Made by a program: the position numbers and the translations under genes. Positions 1 through 5,017 of a stretch of DNA of 5,414 nucleotides are shown here, piece after piece. Numbering within the stretch: the stretch's first letter is position 1; the number at the start of each line of letters is the position of its first letter. Source of the DNA: Candidatus Woesearchaeota archaeon (GTDB lineage Archaea; Nanobdellota; Nanobdellia; Woesearchaeales; UBA10200); assembly GCA_018302185.1 (NCBI GenBank), contig JAGVZX010000124.1, positions 1 to 5,414 on the forward strand. Direction: 5' to 3'. The notes under the pieces were generated by a model. The model did no database searches. It saw only the letters and a program-made list of their open reading frames with translations, and was not told where the DNA came from.

Positions 1-737
1 TGATCTATTTTTATCTTTAAATTCTTTAATCCTTCTTCCATCTTGACACTGTGGAATCCGAAATATGCTTCAATATCCTCTATCCTTGAACGCCAGCTGT
101 TAAAATAGGTTATTGTCTCTATAGGATATTTAGTCGGCTCTGGAGGATGCTCATCAGCATACCCAAGTGTGATAATCGCTTGCGGCCTGTATTCCTCTGG
201 GATAGAACATACTCTGGAAACTTTGTCTTCATCAAATGCACCTACCCAGCAAGCGCCTAAGCCAAGAGAATGCGCGCATAATAACATATTCATTGTAGCT
301 GCAGCAATATTCTGGACAGTGTATAATCTCTCTCCTCTCAATCCATAAAATCTTTTTGCTTTATCAGGCTCTGCTACAAGAACAATGATGCTAGGCGCAG
401 AAGAGATCCACCATTGCTGCAGACATGCATCAGCTATCCCATTTCTTACGCTTTGTTTTTCGCAGAGAATGAATTTCCAATTCTGTAAGTTGCCTGCACT
501 CGGGGCAAATCTGCCTGCATCGATAACTTTAGTTGTTAATTCACGAGGAATCTGTTGACCAAGATATTTCCTCACAGAACGTCTTGTCTTAATTGCTTCA
601 AAGACAGTTGATGGGATGAAATGATGACCATGTCCGCCGCCATGAGCATCTGCACCATGACCTCCATTAGATCCTGTGCCATGTGTCCCAGTATGTGACC
701 CAGAAGATGCATGTTCTCCGTCATGTGATTCATGCAC
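1..737 (-). CDS. Nitroreductase family protein with His-rich N-terminal tail (partial)
   Basis: Partial minus-strand frame, read from 737 and cut by the left edge after 245 codons. The family is FMN-dependent oxidoreductases that reduce nitro compounds, quinones or similar acceptors with NAD(P)H, usually as cytosolic dimers. Seen: RRSVRKY (residues about 52-58, the N-terminal FMN-phosphate motif), APSAGNLQNW (78-87), GACWVGAF (161-168) and IITLGYADEHP (188-198), all in family order. Residues 2-39 are a Gly/Ser/His tail with ten histidines, not normal for this family. After the usual end (about residue 205) at least 40 more residues follow. Start is uncertain: no in-frame ATG precedes the core within this stop-to-stop frame, so GTG at 737 is the only standard start codon before the core. 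An in-frame TAA lies at 761-759, and ATG AGT TTC ATC CCA starts at 785 before it. Family call is firm; substrate unknown. Confidence 0.88.
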   Translation of the reverse strand, partial: MHESHDGEHASSGSHTGTHGTGSNGGHGADAHGGGHGHHFIPSTVFEAIKTRRSVRKYLGQQIPRELTTKVIDAGRFAPSAGNLQNWKFILCEKQSVRNGIADACLQQWWISSAPSIIVLVAEPDKAKRFYGLRGERLYTVQNIAAATMNMLLCAHSLGLGACWVGAFDEDKVSRVCSIPEEYRPQAIITLGYADEHPPEPTKYPIETITYFNSWRSRIEDIEAYFGFHSVKMEEGLKNLKIKID

Positions 738-780
738 TTCATCATGTGATTTAACTTCTTAATAAACTTTTGGGATGAAA
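612..780 (-). repeat. 10-bp direct repeat TTTCATCCCA flanking the His-rich coding segment
   Basis: On the minus strand TTTCATCCCA occurs at 780-771 and again at 621-612. The copies are 159 bases apart, exactly 53 codons, so both encode F-I-P in one frame. The segment between them contains the stop codon and nearly all of the histidine codons. This is what a short duplication or an insertion between direct repeats would leave, but only ten bases match and chance is not excluded. Confidence 0.55.
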
Positions 781-785
781 CTCAT
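738..785 (-). pseudogene. Possible detached N-terminus of the nitroreductase (M-S-F-I-P..., then TAA)
   Basis: ATG at 785-783 opens a short frame reading MSFIPKVY and stopping at TAA (761-759). It is in the same frame as the His-rich tail and nitroreductase core downstream. The core itself begins FIPSTVFEAI, encoded after the same 10 bases that encode FIP here. Joining the two copies gives M-S-F-I-P-S-T-V-F-E-A-I, a normal-looking family N-terminus. So this may be the original start, later separated by an insertion or cut by a nonsense change. It could also be chance, since the best TATA box (798-804) is only about 16 bases upstream of this ATG. Confidence 0.35.
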
Positions 786-952
786 ATCAAATTAAAATTA
801 TATAGATAGTATTTGTTTAGGCATATCAAAAGCTGCGGCGACTGCCATTTTATGATGAACATAAATAAAAATAACCCTACTAATGTTGCGACGGGATAGC
901 TTGAACCAATATGGTAACGATATTCATGGCCAATAACTATGCTAACTAGCAT
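782..952 (-). CDS. Possible small membrane protein or remnant, 56 aa
   Basis: A minus-strand frame is open from just after a TAA (1039-1037) to TGA (784-782), 84 codons; its only ATG is at 952, giving 56 residues. The translation has two hydrophobic stretches, one around the ATG (LVNLMLVSIVIG) and one further on (VATLVGLFLFMFIIKW), as in a small membrane protein. Against it: arginine codons are CGT/CGA/CGG rather than the AGA used by neighbours, there is no ribosome binding site or well-placed TATA box, and it crosses the inverted repeat and the nitroreductase promoter. A-rich DNA on the other strand also yields hydrophobic translations. Probably not translated, or the remnant of a gene. Confidence 0.18.
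   Translation of the reverse strand: MLVSIVIGHEYRYHIGSSYPVATLVGLFLFMFIIKWQSPQLLICLNKYYLYNFNLI
798..804 (-). promoter_or_regulatory. TATA-like box for the nitroreductase gene
   Basis: On the minus strand TATATAA lies at 804-798. With archaeal spacing (about 26 bases from box centre to transcript start) transcription would begin near 775, inside the MSFIP reading frame and about 38 bases before the GTG at 737. That favours a start downstream of the 785 ATG. The box is nearly symmetric and could also serve the plus strand, where the start would fall near 827, at the edge of the inverted repeat. Confidence 0.4.
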
Positions 953-1028
953 AAGATTGACTAAGTAAAGAGGAGGAGCAACTCTTTGATGCTCTAAGCT
1001 AATGTTCGTCGGCAGTCGCCGTAGCTTT
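829..1028. repeat. Inner 18-bp inverted repeat around a 164-base centre
   Basis: Bases 829-846 are the reverse complement of 1011-1028 (GGCAGTCGCCGTAGCTTT on the plus strand) at 17 of 18 positions. It lies inside the 15-bp outer repeat, with spacers of 8 bases on the left and 20 on the right, so each flank carries the same pair of blocks in opposite orientation. The arms are much richer in G+C than the surrounding spacer. Possible readings are a small mobile element without coding capacity, a duplicated upstream control region, or the closing stem of an RNA. Confidence 0.75.
829..1028 (+). ncRNA. Candidate structured RNA closed by an 18-bp stem
   Basis: If transcribed on the plus strand, 829-846 pairs with 1011-1028 along all 18 positions, because the one mismatch is a G-U wobble (G835 with U1022). 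On the minus strand it would be a C-A mismatch. Further pairing is possible inside: 897-902 with 996-1001, an imperfect hairpin at 901-933, ATGCT/AGCAT at 939-952, and AAAGAG/CTCTTT near 968-987. A TATA-like stretch at 798-805 would place the transcript start near 827. Signature motifs of SRP RNA and RNase P RNA and a box C/D pair were looked for and not found. No known family is recognised, so this is inference. Confidence 0.3.
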
Positions 1029-1029
1029 G

Positions 1030-1100
1030 TAGTATTTTAGAGAAAAAGCTAAACAAATACTATAAAAATACTCAAATCTATCAACAAAAATTAAATACTC
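1030..1100 (+). promoter_or_regulatory. Promoter region of the DHH gene with repeated AAATACT motifs
   Basis: The best TATA-like box is TTAAATA at 1091-1097, centred about 30 bases before the ATG at 1124, which implies a leaderless transcript. AAATACT occurs at 1055-1061, 1066-1072 and 1093-1099, and in reverse at 1031-1037 and 808-814. The 1093 copy overlaps the TATA box. TAGTATTT (1030-1037) and AAATACTA (1055-1062) can form an 8-bp hairpin. A second A/T-rich box, ACTATAAAAATA, lies at 1059-1070. The repeats could be operators or merely several TATA-like sequences. Confidence 0.5.
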
Positions 1101-1123
1101 CTCTCACATAACCTGCAGTTAAA

Positions 1124-2059
1124 ATGGCAGCAAAGCATATGATCTATGCATTTGAGAACTTAGATGGGGCTTGCGCAGCAGCTATCTTGGTAAGATGGAT
1201 GCGCATTAAGCAGTTTGATTACAAGGTTGATTTCTTAAGTTACAGCAATGTTGAACAGGAATTTTCTCAGCTTTCTGAGCAAAAGCAGCAGCTGATATTT
1301 ATCCTTGATTTCCCTCCTGAGCAAGTAGACAGATTAGAAAAAAAGTTTGCCACTATTTTACAGAACAACAGCAAGATAATCTACTGGAACACTCATCTCA
1401 AATGCAGCCAGGAAATTCATGATCTGCTTGCAAAAAACATAAAATTCCTTGACTTTGACACGACAAAATGCGCAGCTATAATGTGCTGGCAGAGATTTAT
1501 GCTGCACGACAAGATCTCTCAAGAATTAAGCGCAATAGCATTTGACCACGAATTTTGGGTAAAGAAAGACGAAAGAAGCGCAAAATTAGCTGATATTTTA
1601 GTTTCTGGATACAACAAAAAAGATTTGGTTGAAGAATTAAGCAAAGGAATTTTCTGGAGCGAAAAGTTTGAGAAATTGCGAGAAGAATATCTTGTAAAAA
1701 AAGAAAAAGCATTCGCTGAGCTGATCAATAATCTGCAGACGCATTATTATGGAAGATATAATTTTGCATTTGGTTTTTCTTCTTCATTATTGAGCACTGC
1801 TGATGCAGGCAGCAGGATACTTGAGAACAAAGGGATTGATGTAAGTGTTGTGATTTATCGTGATGGAAAGATAAGCTTCAGAAGGAATGAGCAGGTAGAT
1901 ATAAATCTGGTTGAATTAGCCAGATTATTCAACGGCGGCGGCCATGAGTTTGCAGCAGGAGGAAAGATAAGCGATGTTACATTGCCAATCGCTTCTCACG
2001 ATAAGTTTAAGATCGCTGTTGAGCATGTTGATAAGATAATGAGGGAAAAATTGAGATGA
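1124..2059 (+). CDS. DHH-DHHA1 phosphoesterase-family protein with degraded catalytic motifs
   Basis: 311 residues. The DHH superfamily includes oligoribonucleases, pAp phosphatases, RecJ and Cdc45-like proteins, which use a di-metal centre to cleave phosphodiesters. Seen: an N-terminal domain (about 1-165) with FENLDGACAAAIL (10-22) in place of HxDxDG, LDF with D62 for motif II, YWNTH (87-91) in place of IDHH, and AFDHEFW (139-145) for the motif IV aspartate. The C-terminal DHHA1 domain (about 190-311) has the intact substrate-binding signature GGGHEFAAGG (271-280). The length suits the NrnA-like or COG2404-like types rather than full RecJ. Several metal ligands appear replaced, so the protein may be inactive or binding-only, as Cdc45 and some archaeal RecJ homologues are; this is inference. 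The start is the first ATG after a well-placed TATA box. It stands alone, not clearly in an operon. Confidence 0.85.
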   Translation: MAAKHMIYAFENLDGACAAAILVRWMRIKQFDYKVDFLSYSNVEQEFSQLSEQKQQLIFILDFPPEQVDRLEKKFATILQNNSKIIYWNTHLKCSQEIHDLLAKNIKFLDFDTTKCAAIMCWQRFMLHDKISQELSAIAFDHEFWVKKDERSAKLADILVSGYNKKDLVEELSKGIFWSEKFEKLREEYLVKKEKAFAELINNLQTHYYGRYNFAFGFSSSLLSTADAGSRILENKGIDVSVVIYRDGKISFRRNEQVDINLVELARLFNGGGHEFAAGGKISDVTLPIASHDKFKIAVEHVDKIMREKLR

Positions 2060-2148
2060 TAAGGGAGAAGGTTAGATAAAAATTAATAACTATTATTTAT
2101 TAAAAATCAGAAAACATTTAAAATAATGTTAACTTTTCTTGCGATAAA
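2060..2148 (+). promoter_or_regulatory. Spacer and promoter before the Ig-like gene
   Basis: A TATA-like TTTAAAATA (2117-2125) is centred about 28 bases before the ATG at 2149, again leaderless. It sits within AACATTTAAAATAATGTT (2113-2130), an inverted repeat AACATT/AATGTT with a six-base centre, which could be an operator. Upstream, TTAATAA (2083-2089) and TTATTAA (2097-2103) form an A/T-only hairpin with a seven-base loop, possibly linked to transcript ending for the DHH gene. Bases 2059-2079 read I-R-E-K-V-R-stop, an echo of the end of the DHH protein. Confidence 0.5.
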
Positions 2149-3480
2149 ATGGGAGACATACCTACAGCAACATTAACAGTAGATTATCAAGCACCTAGGC
2201 AAACATTAGAATTAACAGTGAGAACCTATGATTTAGAAGGTACTAACCCAGGTATTGCTAAAGTTTCTATTCTTGAAGATGATAAAGTAATTCATACTGA
2301 TTTAGAATATCTTTTTTCTAGTACGGTGAAGGTTACACACACAACTCCTGGTACTCATACATATAAGGCTTTAATTACTGACAAAGATGGAAATACAGTA
2401 AGAACCCAAGAAATACCTGTCAATTTCACCGGATATACTCAAGATAATCTTCCAACTGCTACACTAGAAGCCAGTCTGCAGACCTGCAGAAGAACTACAG
2501 AATTTACAATAAGACAACGTGATATGTTTGATAACAAAGGAGTAGAATGGGTAAAATTATATGAAGATGGAAATCTGATATATACTGACACTAATCATTT
2601 TTTTAGTACTCAGACTAAAGTTACACATTCTGAACCTGGAACACATGAATATTTTGCAGAAGTAAAATATAAAGATGGTCCAATAATAAGAACTTCAAAT
2701 ATGCAAGTGATGTATGCTGGCATTGAAGAGAAGACATTGTTGCCTACTGCAGAGCTATCATCGGTTACAGCTGAAGCAGGACAGAGTGTTCAGCTTAGTG
2801 TAAGATGGCGTGATGAATATGACCAAGATACAATACAAAGTATAAGAATACTCGAAGACGGAAAGCCAATATTGACTAAAATTGATCAGATATTTTTATT
2901 TCAAGAAAAAATTATACCTACTAATTATGGCCCACATAATTATCAAGCAGAAATTAATTTTAAGAATGGGCCTACTATTACAACAAATGCTGTGATGGTT
3001 AATTTTAGTGGACAAGCTATTGATACTGCACCTAGAGCAGAAATTTATTATTATGAGAAAGATAATAGTCTCATCGTAAGAGGCTTTGATTATGATGGAG
3101 ACAATAACGGCATTACAAAAATAGTTTTATTTAGAGATGGTCAGCCGATATTAACAAAAGATAATCCAGATTTGGATACCCTAACATCTCAAGCAGTGCC
3201 TCCTGGAGAGATAGGTGAATCTAATTATCATGCTGAAGTAACTGATAAAGGCGGAAATACTGCAAGATCAGAGGATATCAGAATTAATTTCAAAAGTCTG
3301 GAAGAAGTCACAAGAAAAGCTGAAAAGTATACAGTTGTTGTAGATACAGAAGGAAGAACATTTGAGCAACTAAAAAATAGAGATAACCACGATTTTTCAA
3401 TTCCTTTCCCATGGATGCCTTTAGCAATTATTCTGGTATATGGTGCTATTATGGGTAGTATTATAAAAAAAAGAAAATAA
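2149..3480 (+). CDS. Tandem Ig/PKD-like repeat protein with C-terminal membrane anchor
   Basis: 443 residues of unknown function. Four repeats of about 96 residues begin near 4 (IPTATL), 101 (LPTATL), 198 (LPTAEL) and 295 (PRAEI). Shared elements in each are a D/Y-rich turn, an acidic ILEDGKPI-like strand, then PGTHxYxAxV, a DKDG-type turn, and a closing VNFxG strand, as in beta-sandwich Ig-like or PKD domains of archaeal surface proteins. Residues about 385-418 form a polar linker, 421-439 one membrane helix, and the end is KKRK. Such arrays usually serve adhesion or cell-surface binding. Odd point: the first domain starts at residue 4, there is no signal peptide, and the in-frame upstream codons reach a TAA at 2119 with no start codon. 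Either it is inserted by its C-terminal tail or its original N-terminus was lost. Two N-x-S/T sites lie in the closing strands (NFTG at 92, NFSG at 285). Confidence 0.75.
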   Translation: MGDIPTATLTVDYQAPRQTLELTVRTYDLEGTNPGIAKVSILEDDKVIHTDLEYLFSSTVKVTHTTPGTHTYKALITDKDGNTVRTQEIPVNFTGYTQDNLPTATLEASLQTCRRTTEFTIRQRDMFDNKGVEWVKLYEDGNLIYTDTNHFFSTQTKVTHSEPGTHEYFAEVKYKDGPIIRTSNMQVMYAGIEEKTLLPTAELSSVTAEAGQSVQLSVRWRDEYDQDTIQSIRILEDGKPILTKIDQIFLFQEKIIPTNYGPHNYQAEINFKNGPTITTNAVMVNFSGQAIDTAPRAEIYYYEKDNSLIVRGFDYDGDNNGITKIVLFRDGQPILTKDNPDLDTLTSQAVPPGEIGESNYHAEVTDKGGNTARSEDIRINFKSLEEVTRKAEKYTVVVDTEGRTFEQLKNRDNHDFSIPFPWMPLAIILVYGAIMGSIIKKRK

Positions 3481-3488
3481 AAAAATTA
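3460..3488 (-). terminator. T-run terminator for the DUF981-like gene
   Basis: On the minus strand the sequence just past the stop of the membrane-protein gene is a run of T tracts (seven Ts, A, four Ts, C, then more Ts), the usual archaeal transcription-ending signal. It overlaps the lysine-rich last codons of the convergent Ig-like gene, so the same bases encode its KKRK tail. Confidence 0.5.
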
Positions 3489-3502
3489 AGATATTTCTAA
3501 GA

Positions 3503-4090
3503 TCAAGCCCCAGCTGTCTTAGCAAGTGCGCTGCTTACATGGCCATACTGTGCGCTGACTCCTGAATATAAGGCAAGCAAACCTACAATGACAAATGCAG
3601 AAAGCACTAAGAACGCAAGCCATCTTGGCATCTTTTTTGCGCCAAGATAGGATAATAATGCAACACCTAAACACCCAAGGCCAGAGACTCCGAATAATGC
3701 AGTTGTTGCAGAAGGTGATTTTGAAAGCGAGAAAGAATACACAGTTCTTGCTGAGTTGAGCAATGCTATTCCGCAGACTGCTGCAAGATAAGATGCAGGA
3801 ACTTTATCCCAGCCAAATGCCATGCTAAGCCCTAACGCAATTTGCAGCATCGCAAAGATAAGCAAGCCAAGTGCATATATCTCTATATACTGTGCAGGCA
3901 AAGTCTCGTAAAAATAGATGCTGAAACCGAATATTCCTGCTATCACGCCAAGGATGATAAAGATGCTTCCGAATGCCTTTTCCTGATCCTGAGAGAGCTT
4001 GCGCCCAGTCAACAGATAAAAATATGCTGAGAATATAAGTGCGCCCATAGAGACTAACATAAGGCTGAATGCCAACGGATTATATGCCAT
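3503..4090 (-). CDS. DUF981-like integral membrane protein, six helices
   Basis: 195 residues from the ATG at 4090. Six hydrophobic segments lie at about 5-28, 40-62, 70-94, 99-122, 130-151 and 157-180, with short polar links (LTGRKLSQDQEK, then GAKKMPR before the last helix). The arrangement, the length, and the FG...FY segment followed by YxIEIYALGLL resemble the archaeal DUF981 membrane family, whose function is not known. Start choice: a frame from GTG at 4099 is three codons longer, but GAGGTG at 4095-4100 is a good ribosome binding site six bases before the ATG at 4090 and includes that GTG, so the ATG is preferred. It lies 46 bases after the exonuclease stop on the same strand. It may be cotranscribed with that gene or have its own promoter overlapping that stop. 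Confidence 0.75.
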   Translation of the reverse strand: MAYNPLAFSLMLVSMGALIFSAYFYLLTGRKLSQDQEKAFGSIFIILGVIAGIFGFSIYFYETLPAQYIEIYALGLLIFAMLQIALGLSMAFGWDKVPASYLAAVCGIALLNSARTVYSFSLSKSPSATTALFGVSGLGCLGVALLSYLGAKKMPRWLAFLVLSAFVIVGLLALYSGVSAQYGHVSSALAKTAGA

Positions 4091-4094
4091 AATC

Positions 4095-4100
4095 AACACC
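4095..4100 (-). promoter_or_regulatory. Shine-Dalgarno site that fixes the DUF981-like start
   Basis: GAGGTG (minus, 4100-4095), six bases before the ATG at 4090, matches the archaeal anti-Shine-Dalgarno sequence. It is the only clear ribosome binding site in the window; the TATA-proximal genes appear leaderless. It argues for the ATG at 4090 over the GTG at 4099. Confidence 0.65.
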
Positions 4101-4136
4101 TCTTTGATGATTGATGAAGACTAGTTAATACTCAAG

Positions 4137-4910
4137 CTATTTAAACTTTTGCACGAGCAGACTTTTCATCTCATTATAGCAGTGCACCATTATCTGCTTC
4201 AGATTAATGATATCCTCTTCGTTGTATTCGATCAAAAGCTTAAGGTAATATTCATCTTTGCTTCCTGACCAAAGGCGCCAGAGCTGTGCAGCATCTCCGC
4301 CATGCAATCTTTCTACCCAAAAATTATTGCGTTTAATGTTCATCTCTCTTTCAATTTTCTTTAATCCGCCGACTAAACCAACCTCTGCGCACAGATGCCG
4401 TAAATCTATGTGCGGGATTTGTGAAAATACTGCAGAAAGAACAGGATATTTTTTTGCAAGCATCGGAAGGTCAAAGCTTGAGCCGTTGAATGTGATCATT
4501 AATTTATGCTGGGAAACAATTTGCGCAAGCCTCTTAACATCCAGATTGATGTCTTTTACCATTGTCTTTGTATCATTGCCATCATACAAACCAACTAAAG
4601 TGATATAACCATCGTTACCAACTCCTGTTGCCTCAATATCAAGATAAACAGCTTCATCTCTAAAATGATCAAACAATCTCCATGTATCTGTGCTAGGAAA
4701 CTTCCTTGCAAAATAGCTGGAGTCATCTTCAAGCAAAGCTTTTTTTGCATTCTTCAGTTCATAATCATAGTAAATCTTGCTTTTTGTGGAAATATCAAAG
4801 ATCCTTTCTGCATCCAAAAATTTGTTCCAGTCTGTGATGCCAGACTGCCATAGCTGCTGCTCTCTCTTTCTTCCGATGCCATCCAAGAATGTGAATGTGT
4901 TGGTTATCAT
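4137..4910 (-). CDS. YprB-like RNase H-fold DEDDy exonuclease with N-terminal HhH region
   Basis: 257 residues. The N-terminal part reads FLDGIGRKREQQLWQSGI (8-25) with WNKFL after it, the helix-hairpin-helix-like lead typical of the archaeal YprB/COG3359 group. The 3'-5' exonuclease core follows: YLDIEATG gives D91 and E93, FNGSSFDLPML gives D147, and YNEEDIINL gives Y229 and D233, so all DEDDy catalytic residues are present. These enzymes use two metal ions to remove nucleotides from 3' ends; the HhH part probably binds the nucleic acid backbone. Whether DNA or RNA is the substrate is not shown. No ribosome binding site precedes the ATG at 4910; a weak TATA-like GATATTA (4946-4940) is about 33 bases upstream. 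It is divergent from the phosphatase-like gene and upstream of the DUF981-like gene on the same strand. Length is normal for the family. Confidence 0.87.
   Translation of the reverse strand: MITNTFTFLDGIGRKREQQLWQSGITDWNKFLDAERIFDISTKSKIYYDYELKNAKKALLEDDSSYFARKFPSTDTWRLFDHFRDEAVYLDIEATGVGNDGYITLVGLYDGNDTKTMVKDINLDVKRLAQIVSQHKLMITFNGSSFDLPMLAKKYPVLSAVFSQIPHIDLRHLCAEVGLVGGLKKIEREMNIKRNNFWVERLHGGDAAQLWRLWSGSKDEYYLKLLIEYNEEDIINLKQIMVHCYNEMKSLLVQKFK
4138..4146 (-). promoter_or_regulatory. TATA-like box overlapping the exonuclease stop codon
   Basis: GTTTAAATA on the minus strand spans the last codons (F-K-stop) of the exonuclease gene. With archaeal spacing it would start a transcript near 4116, leaving a leader of about 26 bases that carries the ribosome binding site. 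So the membrane-protein gene may have an internal promoter even if read-through also occurs. Confidence 0.4.
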
Positions 4911-4939
4911 AAAGGTCTCGTATCAATTAGCTAGAGCAC

Positions 4940-4993
4940 TAATATCGAATTAATAGCATCATTAGTCATAATTATTGAGCAAGATTTATATTA
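4940..4993. promoter_or_regulatory. Divergent promoter spacer between exonuclease and phosphatase-like genes
   Basis: The 107-base spacer holds a TATA-like ATTTATATTA (4984-4993) on the plus strand, centred about 30 bases before the ATG at 5018, implying a leaderless transcript for the phosphatase-like gene. On the minus strand GATATTA (4946-4940) is a weaker candidate for the exonuclease. ACTAAT (4938-4943) and ATTAGT (4961-4966) form a six-base inverted repeat between them, which may be incidental. Confidence 0.5.
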
Positions 4994-5017
4994 TCAAATG
5001 CATTAACCAACCTTAAC

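Larger units (their letters stand above)
806..1063. repeat. Outer 15-bp inverted repeat CTAAACAAATACTAT
   Basis: CTAAACAAATACTAT is present on the plus strand at 1049-1063 and on the minus strand at 820-806, a perfect 15-bp inverted pair. Each copy points towards one of the two divergent genes (nitroreductase on the left, DHH protein on the right) and ends just before A/T-rich promoter sequence. It may be a shared promoter or operator module or the outer part of terminal inverted repeats. No clear target-site duplication was seen outside it. Confidence 0.7.

Noticed and set aside
622..750. CATG-rich stretch as a satellite or CRISPR-like repeat
   Set aside because: The recurrence follows from His codons followed by G; there is no fixed repeat unit or spacing.
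852..858. ATGATGA matching the C box of a box C/D guide RNA
   Set aside because: No CTGA D box follows at a suitable distance, and no C'/D' pair is present.
970..1004. GAGGAGGAG as a ribosome binding site for a plus-strand small gene
   Set aside because: The nearest ATG (989) gives two codons before a stop, and the next (1002) gives twelve and is too far away.
829..1028. SRP RNA or RNase P RNA as identity of the stem-closed region
   Set aside because: The helix 8 loop of SRP RNA and the conserved GGAAAGUCC-type and ACAGAAA-type segments of RNase P RNA are absent, and the region is short for both.
1497..1728. Two overlapping minus-strand frames of about 70 codons
   Set aside because: They lie inside the DHH gene, whose domain motifs support the plus frame; they have no motif or start signal.
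3842..4030. 62-codon plus-strand frame
   Set aside because: Antisense shadow of the DUF981-like gene, with Lys/Cys-rich low-information content.
4258..4853. Plus-strand frames of 116 and 62 codons
   Set aside because: Antisense shadows of the exonuclease gene, which carries complete DEDDy motifs.
4938..4966. ACTAAT/ATTAGT inverted repeat as a terminator or operator
   Set aside because: Only six A/T-rich base pairs with a 17-base loop, easily due to chance.
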